Source: an uncultured Dialister sp. (GTDB taxonomy: Bacteria; Bacillota; Negativicutes; Veillonellales; Dialisteraceae). Taken from it: DNA of 26,280 bases. Location: the NCBI RefSeq assembly GCF_900765565.1, contig NZ_CAAFRZ010000239.1, positions 1 to 26,280 on the forward strand, in the 5' to 3' direction. Shown one piece after another: positions 1-7,336 of the stretch (its first letter is position 1; each line of letters opens with the position of its first letter). The position numbers and the translations under genes are program-made. A model generated the notes under the pieces. It saw only the letters and a list, made by a program, of their open reading frames with translations. It made no database searches and had not been told where the DNA came from.

Positions 1-573
1 GCAGGTGCCCCTCTTTGGGGTTCAAACTACACTTTTAATTGTGTCCTTGACAAGGGGGCCAGTTCAGAGTGAGGAGTGGTGGTGGTGGCGGCGCACAAAT
101 GGGAAAGCGCCGCAATATATATTCTGATTTCGCAGCTTTGCTGCAAATAGATACCCAATCCTGCTCCGCAGACCCCGCCTCTTCGAGGCGGATCCATCCC
201 CCGCCCTTCGGGCTGCCCCCTTCTCTAAGGGGGCACTTGCTTACCGTTATTTTCAATATGTAAGTCAACCAATAGTATGCAGATTTTCGCGGCTCTGCCG
301 CAGGACCTCAATTCTCTTTCCTCAAATCTCAAATCTTTCCCAATCATGCAGGCCCTTGGAGAAGGGCCGCGGCAAAGCCGCAGGATGGATGCGGCGAAGC
401 CCCTGGACCTCAATTCTCTTCACTCAATTCTCAAATCTTTCTTTTCTGCCTCAGGCAGACCAGCTTTCCTAGAGGCTAGCAGCTAGAAGCCCCTACCCGT
501 TCGCACGACACCTGGTCACACAATACCCGCCGCAGAGCGGCTGACCCACTCGATCTCGATCTCGGTCTCGATC
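1..573. repeat. Intergenic repeat mosaic
   Basis: No believable gene is seen here. The stretch holds a 63-bp block (174-236) repeated almost exactly at 11762-11824, and a block at about 349-390 repeated at 11606-11646. Two mini-palindromes of the GCGGC-NNN-GCCGC type lie at 289-301 and 369-381. Short AG/CT-rich duplications such as CTAGAGGCTAGCAGCTAGAA near 469-488 follow, and a hexamer array begins at 549. Open frames across it are low-complexity and lack ribosome binding sites. Confidence 0.75.
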
Positions 574-578
574 TCAAT
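549..578. repeat. 30-bp hexamer array at the rimI stop codon
   Basis: Five consecutive 6-bp units of the form CTCGAT (variants CTCGGT and CTCAAT) fill 549-578. The last unit contains the complement of the rimI stop codon TGA (574-576). Two other 30-bp arrays of the same consensus lie at 3530-3559, where the gpmA stop is embedded in the same way, and at 12171-12200. Confidence 0.85.
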
Positions 579-1008
579 TAACCTCCACCTGCATAATATA
601 CCCATCTTCCTTTGGAAGCTCATAGACCCCCTTCCGGAGGCCCAGTACCTGAAATCCGTATTTCTTATACAGGTTCTGCGCCTTTTCATTGCTTGTGCGG
701 ACTTCCAGGAACAGGGTTTTCATCCCCCTTTCCCTGCATTCCGCAAGCCCCGCCTCCAGGAGGAGGGCTCCTATGCCCAGGCGCCGGAACTCCGGGCGCA
801 CGCCGATATTCACCAGCTGCCCTTCATCCAGGACGAACCAGAAGCAGCCGTACCCTGCGGTCTGCCCGTCCACCGTGGCGATGAAATACTCGCTCTGGGG
901 GCCCTCCATATCGTGGAGCACCGTCTCCTCCCGCCAGGCGTCGGAAAAGCAGAGCTTCCCGATTTCAAAGATGTCGTGGACATGGGAGGTATCGGCTTTC
1001 TCGATCAT
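574..1008 (-). CDS. rimI: RimI-like ribosomal protein N-acetyltransferase
   Basis: A GNAT-fold acetyltransferase that in this family transfers acetyl from acetyl-CoA to the N-terminus of ribosomal protein bS18. With the start at 1008 the product is 144 residues, normal for RimI. The acetyl-CoA loop is visible as RRLGIG in the segment VNIGVRPEFRRLGIGALLL, followed by FLEVRTSN and the C-terminal NLYKKYGF, all typical of RimI. An ATG at 1032 would add eight residues. The ATG at 1008 is preferred because it overlaps the tsaB stop as ATGA, the common sign of translational coupling. It is the last gene of the tsaE-tsaB-rimI run, a conserved order in Firmicutes. The tsaD gene that often follows is absent here; repeats follow instead. 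Confidence 0.9.
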   Translation of the reverse strand: MIEKADTSHVHDIFEIGKLCFSDAWREETVLHDMEGPQSEYFIATVDGQTAGYGCFWFVLDEGQLVNIGVRPEFRRLGIGALLLEAGLAECRERGMKTLFLEVRTSNEKAQNLYKKYGFQVLGLRKGVYELPKEDGYIMQVEVN

Positions 1009-1697
1009 GATTTCCCGTGCCGTTTCTCCCACAGTACCTCCGCCTCGCTTCTCCTTATATAATTGGGAAGAATCCGGAGGGGATCGTCCGTCTTCCCTTC
1101 TGCCAGCTTCTTCAGCCCCGCCAGGGCCACGCTCCCAGCCCGGGCCAGCCGGTTATGGGGCGGCGCCAGCTTGATGCCCGCAACGACGAGTTTATCCTTA
1201 TATTTATCGGCGCATTCCCCCACCGCAATGATGGGGCCGCCGTGGCGGAGGGCCGCCTCGATGACTTCGTCAATGGGGGCTGCCTCTTCCTTCTCTTCCT
1301 GCCACAGTTCGTCGAAGGCGCCGTAGAGGGCAGCGTACACGTTCCCCCGCTGGGCATCGAGGAGGGGCAGCACGAAGGCCTGGGACCCTGCCATATTCCA
1401 TGCCAGCGCTTCCAGTGTATCCACACCGATCAGGGGCACCTTCCAGATGTAGGATGCCATCTTCGCCGTGGCCAGGCCGATGCGGAGTCCCGTGAAGGAT
1501 CCAGGGCCGATGGATACGGCGATGGCGGATATTTCTTTCTTCGAAACCCCCGCTTCTTTGATCATCTCATCCATGTGGGGAATGAGCTGTTCCGAATGGG
1601 TCAGTTTCCTCTGCACCGTCCACTCCGCAATGAGTCGGTCCTCTTCTGCCAGGGCACAGCTCAGTACCAGGGAGGACGTATCAATGGCTAAGAGCAT
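1005..1697 (-). CDS. tsaB: tRNA t6A biosynthesis protein TsaB
   Basis: TsaB (YeaZ) is an ASKHA-fold protein that scaffolds TsaD and TsaE in making N6-threonylcarbamoyladenosine at position 37 of ANN-decoding tRNAs. The 230-residue product has the family N-terminus LLAIDTSS, a THSEQL segment near residue 33 and the GPGSFTGLRIG motif at 64-74. The length is normal. The start at 1697 lies inside tsaE (17-bp overlap) with AAAGGAG about 10 bases upstream, and the stop overlaps the rimI start. TsaB lacks the metal-binding histidines of TsaD, as expected, and TsaD must be encoded elsewhere. Confidence 0.95.
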   Translation of the reverse strand: MLLAIDTSSLVLSCALAEEDRLIAEWTVQRKLTHSEQLIPHMDEMIKEAGVSKKEISAIAVSIGPGSFTGLRIGLATAKMASYIWKVPLIGVDTLEALAWNMAGSQAFVLPLLDAQRGNVYAALYGAFDELWQEEKEEAAPIDEVIEAALRHGGPIIAVGECADKYKDKLVVAGIKLAPPHNRLARAGSVALAGLKKLAEGKTDDPLRILPNYIRRSEAEVLWEKRHGKS

Positions 1698-2157
1698 AAT
1701 TCTGTATCTCCTTTACAATGGATTTCGGCGCTTCATCGCTCCAGGAAATCCGGATATTTCTTTCATTTTCGCCGGAAAGGGTGATGTGGATATGGATGGC
1801 CTCCTCCGGAATGAGGGAAGGAAACATGTCCGCCCATTCCACCACCACCACGCCGCCGGCGCCGTATTCTTCCCACCCGATATTCCACAGGTCCTCTTCG
1901 CTGTGGAGGCGGTAGAAATCAAAATGCTTTAAAGGAATGGGGCCATCGTAGTAGTTCATGATGGTAAAGGTAGGACTTCCCACCACCCCTTCGATGCCCA
2001 TGCCCTTTGCCAGGCCCTGGACAAAGTGGGTCTTCCCGGCTCCCAGGTCCCCGGTGAGTGCGATGAAAAGGCCATCCACCCCGTGTGCTCCCAGGAATTC
2101 ACCGAAATCCATGGTTTCCTTTTCGCTTTTTGTGGTCATGGATATTTCATTTGTCAT
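1681..2157 (-). CDS. tsaE: tRNA t6A biosynthesis ATPase TsaE
   Basis: A small P-loop ATPase (158 residues, normal length) that energises the TsaB-TsaD complex of t6A synthesis. The Walker A motif GDLGAGKT sits at residues 36-43. The family markers SPTFTI (61-66), HFDFYRL (78-84) and VVEWAD (105-110) follow. The start at 2157 overlaps the end of the patatin-like gene by 11 bases and has AGGTGG close upstream. An in-frame ATG six codons later is possible. It is translationally coupled to tsaB downstream. Confidence 0.95.
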   Translation of the reverse strand: MTNEISMTTKSEKETMDFGEFLGAHGVDGLFIALTGDLGAGKTHFVQGLAKGMGIEGVVGSPTFTIMNYYDGPIPLKHFDFYRLHSEEDLWNIGWEEYGAGGVVVVEWADMFPSLIPEEAIHIHITLSGENERNIRISWSDEAPKSIVKEIQNYALSH

Positions 2158-3019
2158 GAAGCCACCTCATCATTTCATCAAAACGGTCCATACCGATGCG
2201 GTACCCTTCGCCGTGGAGGGCCCGGAGCTTTCCGGCATCCCTTTCGATCCGGGTCACGGTGACCGGCTTTTCCGGCCGGATCACGAAGACCTTTCCTTCC
2301 TTTTCCAGCTCGATCACCCGGTCCACCTTTTTATTGTACCGCTCCGGAATGGAACACATGCCTTCCACCACGGCGGGGAACTTCTTCCCGTACACCCGGT
2401 TCAGGAGTCCGTGGAGCCAGAAGGGCACCGGCTTTTTTCTATATGTGATATCCCGGGTCAGGATATATACAATTTTTCCATGGGAAAAGGGGATTTCCTC
2501 CGGCAGCGGCACCAGTGGCAGTCCCACCCCGCCGTCTACGTAGGAATTTCCTTCTATGGGCACCGGCTTTGACACCAGGGGGATGGAACAGCTGGCCTCG
2601 CAGACCTTCACATAGTCCTCCCACTTCCTGTTGTGGGAAGAAACGAAATGGGGCTTCCCGTCCCAGCAGTCCGTGATCACCGCGTAGAGCTCTTCCTTCG
2701 CATGGGTAAAGGTTTCCTCATCAAAGGGATCCGCCTCATGGGCCAGCTCCCCAAACATGAAATCAAAGTTGAAGAAGGAGCCCCCGTGAATTATATGCCG
2801 CACCCCCATGTACCGGGGATCCGCGGCATAGGTAGAATTTACCCGCACACTGCGGCCGCACTGCCGGGACAGATATCCCAGCCCCTGCAGGGTGCCTGCA
2901 GAGATACCTACGACCTTTGGAAAATAAAAATGGTGGTCCATGAAAGCATCCAGCACGCCTGCCGTAAACAGGCCCCGCATGGCACCACCTTCCATCACCA
3001 GTATCGGTGATTCATCCAT
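2147..3019 (-). CDS. Patatin-like phospholipase (YjjU type)
   Basis: A predicted serine acyl hydrolase of the bacterial patatin family (COG4667-like), acting on membrane or other lipids; the substrate cannot be told from sequence. The 290 residues begin with the oxyanion-hole motif GGAMRG (11-16), followed by the nucleophile elbow GISAG with Ser40 (38-42). The catalytic Asp lies in the DGG motif at 162-164, so the Ser-Asp dyad is intact. No signal peptide is seen, so it is probably cytoplasmic. It starts 535 bp after gpmA, with AAGGA upstream of the ATG, and is the first gene of the unit leading into tsaE, which it overlaps by 11 bases. Confidence 0.9.
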   Translation of the reverse strand: MDESPILVMEGGAMRGLFTAGVLDAFMDHHFYFPKVVGISAGTLQGLGYLSRQCGRSVRVNSTYAADPRYMGVRHIIHGGSFFNFDFMFGELAHEADPFDEETFTHAKEELYAVITDCWDGKPHFVSSHNRKWEDYVKVCEASCSIPLVSKPVPIEGNSYVDGGVGLPLVPLPEEIPFSHGKIVYILTRDITYRKKPVPFWLHGLLNRVYGKKFPAVVEGMCSIPERYNKKVDRVIELEKEGKVFVIRPEKPVTVTRIERDAGKLRALHGEGYRIGMDRFDEMMRWLHDK

Positions 3020-3554
3020 TGTTATATATCCTTCTTTCCTATCAAATTATTTGGCTCATAAGCCATCCCGTTAAAAATGGCTGAGGAGAAGGTAGGGCGC
3101 ATAATTCATATAGCGCAGCAGATTTTATATTCTGCGGCAAAGCCGCTAAACCTTACTTTCTCTGTTACTCGCCCAAAAACATGCAACCCCTTGGGAAAGG
3201 ATTCCATCAAAGACACAGGAAGTGTGCGATTTTACCATAGATGCCCTACCTCCCCCATATATGGGGGAGGTGCTGAAGGTGGAGGGGTCCTCGCTGAAGT
3301 CGCTCTTACCGTTCTCGACATTAAGTACTGGCACCTCCCAGTCACTCCTCCACTCGAAGGGAACGCGACTTACCACAATTTGCGCATCCCTTCGCTTCTT
3401 CGAATTGTATTCGCTGCTAAAACTCCAGTTCGCTTACGTTTCCCCTATTAAGGAAGGGTAAGGTGCTTTAGCGGCAAAGACGCTGTAATCCCAGCCACCA
3501 GTTATCTTGCCGGCGAAGTCGCTTTCCACCTCGATCTCGGCCTCGATCTCATTC
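3020..3554. repeat. Intergenic repeats between gpmA and the patatin-like gene
   Basis: No gene is supported. The stretch contains a GGCGCAYAATTCATATAGCGC block near 3095 (also near 18883, 19865 and 25950), a mini-palindrome at 3134-3146, a perfect 24-bp palindrome at 3248-3271, and a block at about 3409-3440 that recurs in inverse orientation near 26165-26205. A hexamer array closes it at 3530-3559. Confidence 0.7.
3248..3271. repeat. Perfect 24-bp palindrome
   Basis: Twelve bases, ACCTCCCCCATA, are followed directly by their exact reverse complement, giving a self-complementary 24-mer. There is no U-tract, so it does not look like an intrinsic terminator. It lies among other repeats in the gap downstream of gpmA. 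Confidence 0.85.
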
Positions 3555-3559
3555 TCATT
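3530..3559. repeat. 30-bp hexamer array at the gpmA stop codon
   Basis: Five 6-bp units (CTCGAT, CTCGGC, CTCGAT, CTCATT, CTCATT). The final CTCATT contains the complement of the gpmA stop codon TGA (3555-3557). It has the same length and consensus as the arrays at 549-578 and 12171-12200. Confidence 0.85.
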
Positions 3560-4310
3560 TCTTCGAGCAATTCGACTGGTTCTTCACCGCGTTGATTTTT
3601 GCCGCAATGGCCTTCTGGTCTCCCAGGTAGGACACATCGTGCACCGTGAAGTCCTCATTCAGGTGGTACACCAGAGGAATGCCAGTGGGCACGTTCATGC
3701 CGGCGATATCGCTGTCCGAAATCCCTTCCAGGTGCTTCCGGAGAGCCCGGATGGAGTTGCCATGGGCGGCGATGAGCACCCGGTCCCCCGCTTCGATTCT
3801 CGGGCGGATGACCTCATCAAAATAGGGAGCCACCCGGGCCACCGTATCCTTCAGGCATTCCGTCAGCGGCAGCTTCACGGTGTCCTTGATTTTCTGGTAA
3901 GGTGCCTGGTTCACCGGATTTCTGGGGTCATCCTCCGCAAGGGCCGGCGGACGGACGTCGTAGGACCGGCGCCACTGGAGCACCTGCTTTTCCCCGTACT
4001 TATCGGCGGTTTCCGTCTTGTTCAGACCCTGGAGGGCCCCGTAGTGCCGTTCATTCAGGTGATAGTTCTTTTCCACCGGAATCCATACGAGATCCATTTC
4101 ATCCAGCACGGTATAGGCCGTATGGATGGCCCGCTTCAGCACCGACGTATAGCAGCGGTCGAAGGTGAAACCCTCCTTCTTCAGGAGCTGCCCCGCCTGC
4201 TTTGCTTCTTCGAAGCCCTTTTCTGAAAGTTCCACATCCGTCCAGCCGCAGAACAGGTTTTTCTTATTCCATTCACTTTCCCCATGGCGAATTACTACCA
4301 ACGTATACAT
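3555..4310 (-). CDS. gpmA: 2,3-bisphosphoglycerate-dependent phosphoglycerate mutase
   Basis: Glycolytic enzyme interconverting 3- and 2-phosphoglycerate through a phosphohistidine. The 251 residues match the usual 248-250. The phospho-acceptor motif RHGESEWN includes His9. The acid Glu87 lies in [13 protein letters not shown], and the second histidine His183 lies in AHGNSIRAL. The [18 protein letters not shown] segment (16-32) is diagnostic for the cofactor-dependent type. The start has GGAGG upstream, located at the end of thiL 12 bases away, so the two are cotranscribed. The stop codon lies in a hexamer repeat array. Confidence 0.97.
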   Translation of the reverse strand: MYTLVVIRHGESEWNKKNLFCGWTDVELSEKGFEEAKQAGQLLKKEGFTFDRCYTSVLKRAIHTAYTVLDEMDLVWIPVEKNYHLNERHYGALQGLNKTETADKYGEKQVLQWRRSYDVRPPALAEDDPRNPVNQAPYQKIKDTVKLPLTECLKDTVARVAPYFDEVIRPRIEAGDRVLIAAHGNSIRALRKHLEGISDSDIAGMNVPTGIPLVYHLNEDFTVHDVSYLGDQKAIAAKINAVKNQSNCSKK

Positions 4311-4322
4311 AGTTTGCCTCCA

Positions 4323-5312
4323 TCACTTTTCAAAATGATCAAATCCGTGAACTTCCAGAATGGCTCTTTCCTTGCCCTTCCTTATATATACCCCGCGGCC
4401 CGGCTTCCTGACAACCCTCCCGATGGCGCTCACAGGACATTCCTCTCTTATTGTATCAAAATCGGCGGGAGAAAGGGACCCGACCAGCTCATAATCTTCT
4501 CCCCCGTTGAAAGCCCAGTCCAAAGGATCCACATGGACTTCCTCCGCCAGCTTCCGGGCCTCCCCGGAAATGGGAATTTTCGAAGGGTCCACTTCTATTT
4601 CCACGCCCGACGCTGCTGCGATTTCGTTGAGCTCCCGGGACAGGCCGTCGGAAATATCATTCAATGCATGGGCCCCGTGGTCCCGGAGGAGGATTCCCGC
4701 CCTGATCTGGGGCTCCGGCCGCCGGTGCCGCCTTACGAGGTCCGGGAAATCGGAGGCCCTCCCGTGGAGAAGGGCATAGAGCCCTGCCGCCGAATCCCCT
4801 ATGGTTTCCGTCACAAAGACCACATCCCCCTCCCTGGCGCTGCTTCGCCTCACCGCTTTTCCCGAAGGCACCATGCCGATCACCGTGCCCGTCACGATGA
4901 CGCCGCCGGGGGACCCGGTCACGTCGCCGCCCAGGAGATTCACCCGGTACTTCCTACAGCAGCTCCGAAGGCCATCATAAAAGGACTCCACCCAGGAAAG
5001 GGGCAGGTCATCGGGAAGGGCGATGGAAAGTACAAAACCCGAAGCCTCCGCCCCCATGGCCGCCATGTCGCTGAAATTGGAGGCTCCCAGATGGTATCCC
5101 ACGTCCGAGGGCCCCATGGTTTCCTTCGTGAAATGGATGCCCTCCACCATGGTGTCCGTGGAAATGACCTGGTCAAAGCCGGAAGGCGCCGCGTACACCG
5201 CCCCGTCATCACCGGGTCCCACCTTCACCAGCTCCGGCCGGTAAATGAAATCATGCATAATACGGTGGATGAGGCCAAATTCCCCCACATCCTTCACCGT
5301 CAGTTCTCCCAT
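4323..5312 (-). CDS. thiL: Thiamine-monophosphate kinase
   Basis: ThiL phosphorylates thiamine monophosphate with ATP to the cofactor thiamine diphosphate, the last step of the pathway. The 329 residues show the family pattern: GDDGAVY (34-40), the metal-binding STDTMVEGIHF (51-61), GGDVTGSPGGVIVTGTVIG (128-146) and a later ISDGLSREL. Length is normal. The start is set by AGGAGG four bases before the ATG at 5312. It is first in a two-gene unit with gpmA. No TPP riboswitch is visible upstream, where short tandem repeats abut the ribosome binding site. Confidence 0.96.
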   Translation of the reverse strand: MGELTVKDVGEFGLIHRIMHDFIYRPELVKVGPGDDGAVYAAPSGFDQVISTDTMVEGIHFTKETMGPSDVGYHLGASNFSDMAAMGAEASGFVLSIALPDDLPLSWVESFYDGLRSCCRKYRVNLLGGDVTGSPGGVIVTGTVIGMVPSGKAVRRSSAREGDVVFVTETIGDSAAGLYALLHGRASDFPDLVRRHRRPEPQIRAGILLRDHGAHALNDISDGLSRELNEIAAASGVEIEVDPSKIPISGEARKLAEEVHVDPLDWAFNGGEDYELVGSLSPADFDTIREECPVSAIGRVVRKPGRGVYIRKGKERAILEVHGFDHFEK

Positions 5313-5541
5313 GAAACCTCCTATGGAAAAAAATAGAGTTGAGAGTTGAGAGTTGAGTTCCCGCGGCTTTGCCGCAAAACGCCCAGGGTGAGTGGCCGCA
5401 AAGCGGCTGACCAGCCCAAGGCTTAAGGCTCAAGGCTCAAGGCTCAAGGCTCAAGGCCCAAGGCTCAAGGCCCAAGGCTCAAGGCCCCACCTGGTCGCAA
5501 ACTGTCTGGCCACACAAGCGCCATAGCCTGACCACCTAGAC
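5313..5541. repeat. Intergenic tandem repeats upstream of thiL
   Basis: This 229-bp gap is almost entirely repeats: a heptamer GAGAGTT run at about 5336-5359 directly upstream of the thiL ribosome binding site, a mini-palindrome at 5363-5375, and the ten-unit heptamer array at 5418-5487. No clear promoter for thiL could be identified. Confidence 0.75.
5418..5487. repeat. Ten-unit heptamer tandem array
   Basis: Ten uninterrupted 7-bp units occupy 5418-5487. The consensus is AAGGCTC with variants AAGGCTT (first unit) and AAGGCCC (units 6, 8 and 10). The same heptamer, read on the other strand as GAGCCTT, occurs twice at 6823-6836 and again near 18740-18755, suggesting copy-number variation at several loci. 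Confidence 0.95.
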
Positions 5542-5558
5542 CTAGACCTGGCCCTGGC
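5535..5558. repeat. Hexamer repeat spanning the pncA stop codon
   Basis: Two CCTAGA units (5535-5546) and two CCTGGC units (5547-5558) run across the 3' end of the nicotinamidase gene. They encode its last residues (GQGQV) and its stop codon TAG. It is a third example of a hexamer array merged with a gene end, with a different unit. Confidence 0.8.
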
Positions 5559-6108
5559 CCTCCAGCACAACCCCCATCTTCTCCAACTCATTGAGCGCCT
5601 TCCTGTGGTCCTCCTCCGACACATAGCCAAGGCCCTTCACCAGGACCGTCACCGTCCGTCCGGACGCCAGGAGGGACAGCACCGTTTCCTTCACGCAGTA
5701 CTCCGACGCAATGCCTCCCACATACACATGGGAAGAAGCCACATCCCCCAGCGCCTTTCCTTCTTCATTCCTGCCATGAAAGGCAGAGTACTCCTCCACT
5801 TTGTCATCCCGGCCCTTCAGGAACCGGTTCTTCGGAGACGGCCGGTTGGCCGGATTCTTCACATCCTTCGTGAAAGCGGGATCCAGTTCCGCTCCCTTCG
5901 TCCCTGCCACGCAGTGAACGGGCCAGATGCCCCCATTCACCTTGAAGGACCCATTGGTCTCACTGTGCCAGTCCGACGTATACAGAGCCCGCACCTCGTG
6001 GCTGTTCATGAAATCCACCAGCTCCTTCACCGCCTCATGGCTGTGGCCACAGGCCAGTGTACCATCAATGAAATCGTACTGGCAGTCTACAATCACCAGA
6101 TCATCCAT
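5542..6108 (-). CDS. pncA: Nicotinamidase / isochorismatase-family hydrolase
   Basis: Predicted to hydrolyse nicotinamide to nicotinate for NAD salvage. The product is 188 residues from the chosen start. The triad expected of nicotinamidases is visible: Asp8 in VDCQYDF, Lys98 in FLKGRDD and Cys138 in SEYCVK. The metal ligands are Asp46 and His48 in TSDWHS and His65 in WPVHC. An upstream ATG at 6123 is in frame, but the GGAGGGG ribosome binding site lies between it and the ATG at 6108, so 6108 is preferred. The gene stands alone with its own promoter. The C-terminal EGQGQV tail is encoded by a hexamer repeat. Other isochorismatase-like amidases are possible, but the Lys and metal motifs favour PncA. 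Confidence 0.9.
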   Translation of the reverse strand: MDDLVIVDCQYDFIDGTLACGHSHEAVKELVDFMNSHEVRALYTSDWHSETNGSFKVNGGIWPVHCVAGTKGAELDPAFTKDVKNPANRPSPKNRFLKGRDDKVEEYSAFHGRNEEGKALGDVASSHVYVGGIASEYCVKETVLSLLASGRTVTVLVKGLGYVSEEDHRKALNELEKMGVVLEGQGQV

Positions 6109-6132
6109 TACTACCCCTCCCATAATCTATTT

Positions 6133-6168
6133 GCTACTTATTTTATCAGTTTTTTGCGGGAATGTGAA
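6133..6168 (-). promoter_or_regulatory. Promoter of the nicotinamidase gene
   Basis: On the minus strand TTCACA (6168-6163) is followed after 17 bases by TAAAAT (6145-6140), with the extended -10 dinucleotide TG one base upstream of the -10 box. Transcription would start near 6133, about 25 bases before the ATG, leaving room for the GGAGGGG ribosome binding site. Confidence 0.7.
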
Positions 6169-6961
6169 CTACTGCCAAATCGACTCTGTTCGTATAAAAA
6201 TAAAACAACACCAGGAAGGTCCTGTGTCCATGAGATACGGGAATTTATCCAGTGAATCAGGCGCCAGTGCAAGGTCAGAGGCCGAAATTTCCCCAAGTCC
6301 TGGACTGATTATCAAAGTGGCAAAAGAATGAGCTATCCAAAAGTCCTGAGCCTTCCATATGAATATAGTTTACAATATCTGAAATTCAAGCGGTGTGTCA
6401 CTGCGCGAGAATTGTGATTACAATCGAGGCCAAGGCAATTCGCGGCCTCGCCACTGACCAGCTCAATCTCGCTACTGGACTCACCTTCTCAATGGCCATT
6501 GAGTCATGGTCTCAAATAGAAATCCTTTCCTCTGATTGTCTCTACCCATATCCCGTCATTGCGTCCGGTGTACACAGGACTGACGACTCTATTGTTCAAA
6601 GCCCCTTAAGCTTAGAGGAGTGGAAAAATATTTCTTGCATGTGAGAATACAGTGCTTTTACAAAACCATGTGAGTTGTAACGCCGTCATAACCATTGATC
6701 TCGGAGATCTCTCGACTCATCTTTCTTTTCACCAAGCATGTGCAAATAAAAGATCGAGGTCGAGGAAAATAGCGTCTTTGGCTCTGATTTCCTATGGCTG
6801 AGCGCCGTGCGAATGGAACGGAGCCTTGAGCCTTCCACCCTTGGGCTGGACAGGCCCTTTGGGCCGGGTGACAGGTGGCTATGTGTACGCAAAGGTACAG
6901 GGCTTCCAGCTGCCGGCTTAAAGCTCCGCACTTTCTCACCCACGCGCATCCACATTCCAAT
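6169..6961. other. Gene-free stretch upstream of pncA
   Basis: About 790 bp without a supported gene. Open frames here (for example 6393-6644 plus strand) lack ribosome binding sites and run through repeat DNA. The stretch holds the truncated 231-bp-family palindrome (6554-6719), a GATCGAGGTCGAGG hexamer-like fragment near 6752 and two GAGCCTT heptamers at 6823-6836. The part from 6180 to 6540 is more AT-rich and could be a decayed gene, but I recognise no protein in any frame. Confidence 0.6.
6554..6719. repeat. Truncated copy of the 231-bp palindromic repeat
   Basis: The sequence starts CGTCATTGCGTCCGGTGTAC and matches the left and middle parts of the full copies at 11870-12100 and 19106-19336: the ACACAGGACTGACGACTCTA block, the CTTAGAGGAGTGGA block and the GATCTCTCGACTC block. 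The right-hand terminal arm (about 60 bp) is missing; unrelated sequence begins near 6720. Confidence 0.8.
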
Positions 6962-7000
6962 TTAAAAGGCGCCGTCCCCCAGGGGGTCGGCGCCTTTTTT
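6962..7000 (-). terminator. Terminator after the thioredoxin gene
   Basis: A hairpin at 6968-6994 with arms GGCGCCG and CGGCGCC, extended by a CCCCC/GGGGG stem, is followed on the minus strand by TTTTAAATT. It begins immediately after the stop codon of the thioredoxin gene. T-runs flank both sides, so it may work in both directions. Confidence 0.85.
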
Positions 7001-7325
7001 ATTCCTTCATCATCTTCGCTATATCTTCATAGAATTTATTCTTCTGCCGGTATCCGATGATCCGGCCCAGTTCTTTGCCGTCTTTGTAGAAGATAAAGGT
7101 GGGGGTGCCCAGGATGCCGAAGCGTTCGGCCATTTCTTCCTGTTCGTCCACGTCGATGGTGCAGAGGCGGACTTGTCCTTTGAACTCCCCTTCCACCCCT
7201 TCAAAGGCGGGCTGCATCACTTTGCAGGGACGGCACCAGGAAGCTCCCAGTTCCAGGAGCACGTACCCCTTCTTTTCCACGAATTCCCTGTCTAAGTCTT
7301 TATCTGAATGAATTGCTGTAACCAT
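6999..7325 (-). CDS. Thioredoxin
   Basis: A 108-residue thioredoxin-fold protein, the standard size of TrxA. The redox site is WCRPC, a variant of the usual WCGPC with Arg replacing Gly, and the cis-proline loop is TPTFIF. The start at 7325 has AAAGGAG eight bases upstream; a longer open frame extends into rng but lacks similarity to anything. The gene begins 11 bases after the rng stop and is the last gene of the radical-SAM/rng unit. It probably reduces protein disulfides in the cytoplasm. The WCRPC variant may shift its redox potential relative to the housekeeping thioredoxin. Confidence 0.92.
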   Translation of the reverse strand: MVTAIHSDKDLDREFVEKKGYVLLELGASWCRPCKVMQPAFEGVEGEFKGQVRLCTIDVDEQEEMAERFGILGTPTFIFYKDGKELGRIIGYRQKNKFYEDIAKMMKE

Positions 7326-7336
7326 GGTTTTCTCCT

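Noticed and set aside
5418..5487. Tandem repeats considered as a CRISPR array
   Set aside because: Units are 7 bp with no spacers, and no cas gene is present.
6180..6540. Possible gene remnant in the AT-richer part of the gap upstream of pncA
   Set aside because: Short frames show no recognisable protein similarity and no start signals, so it is not listed as a pseudogene.
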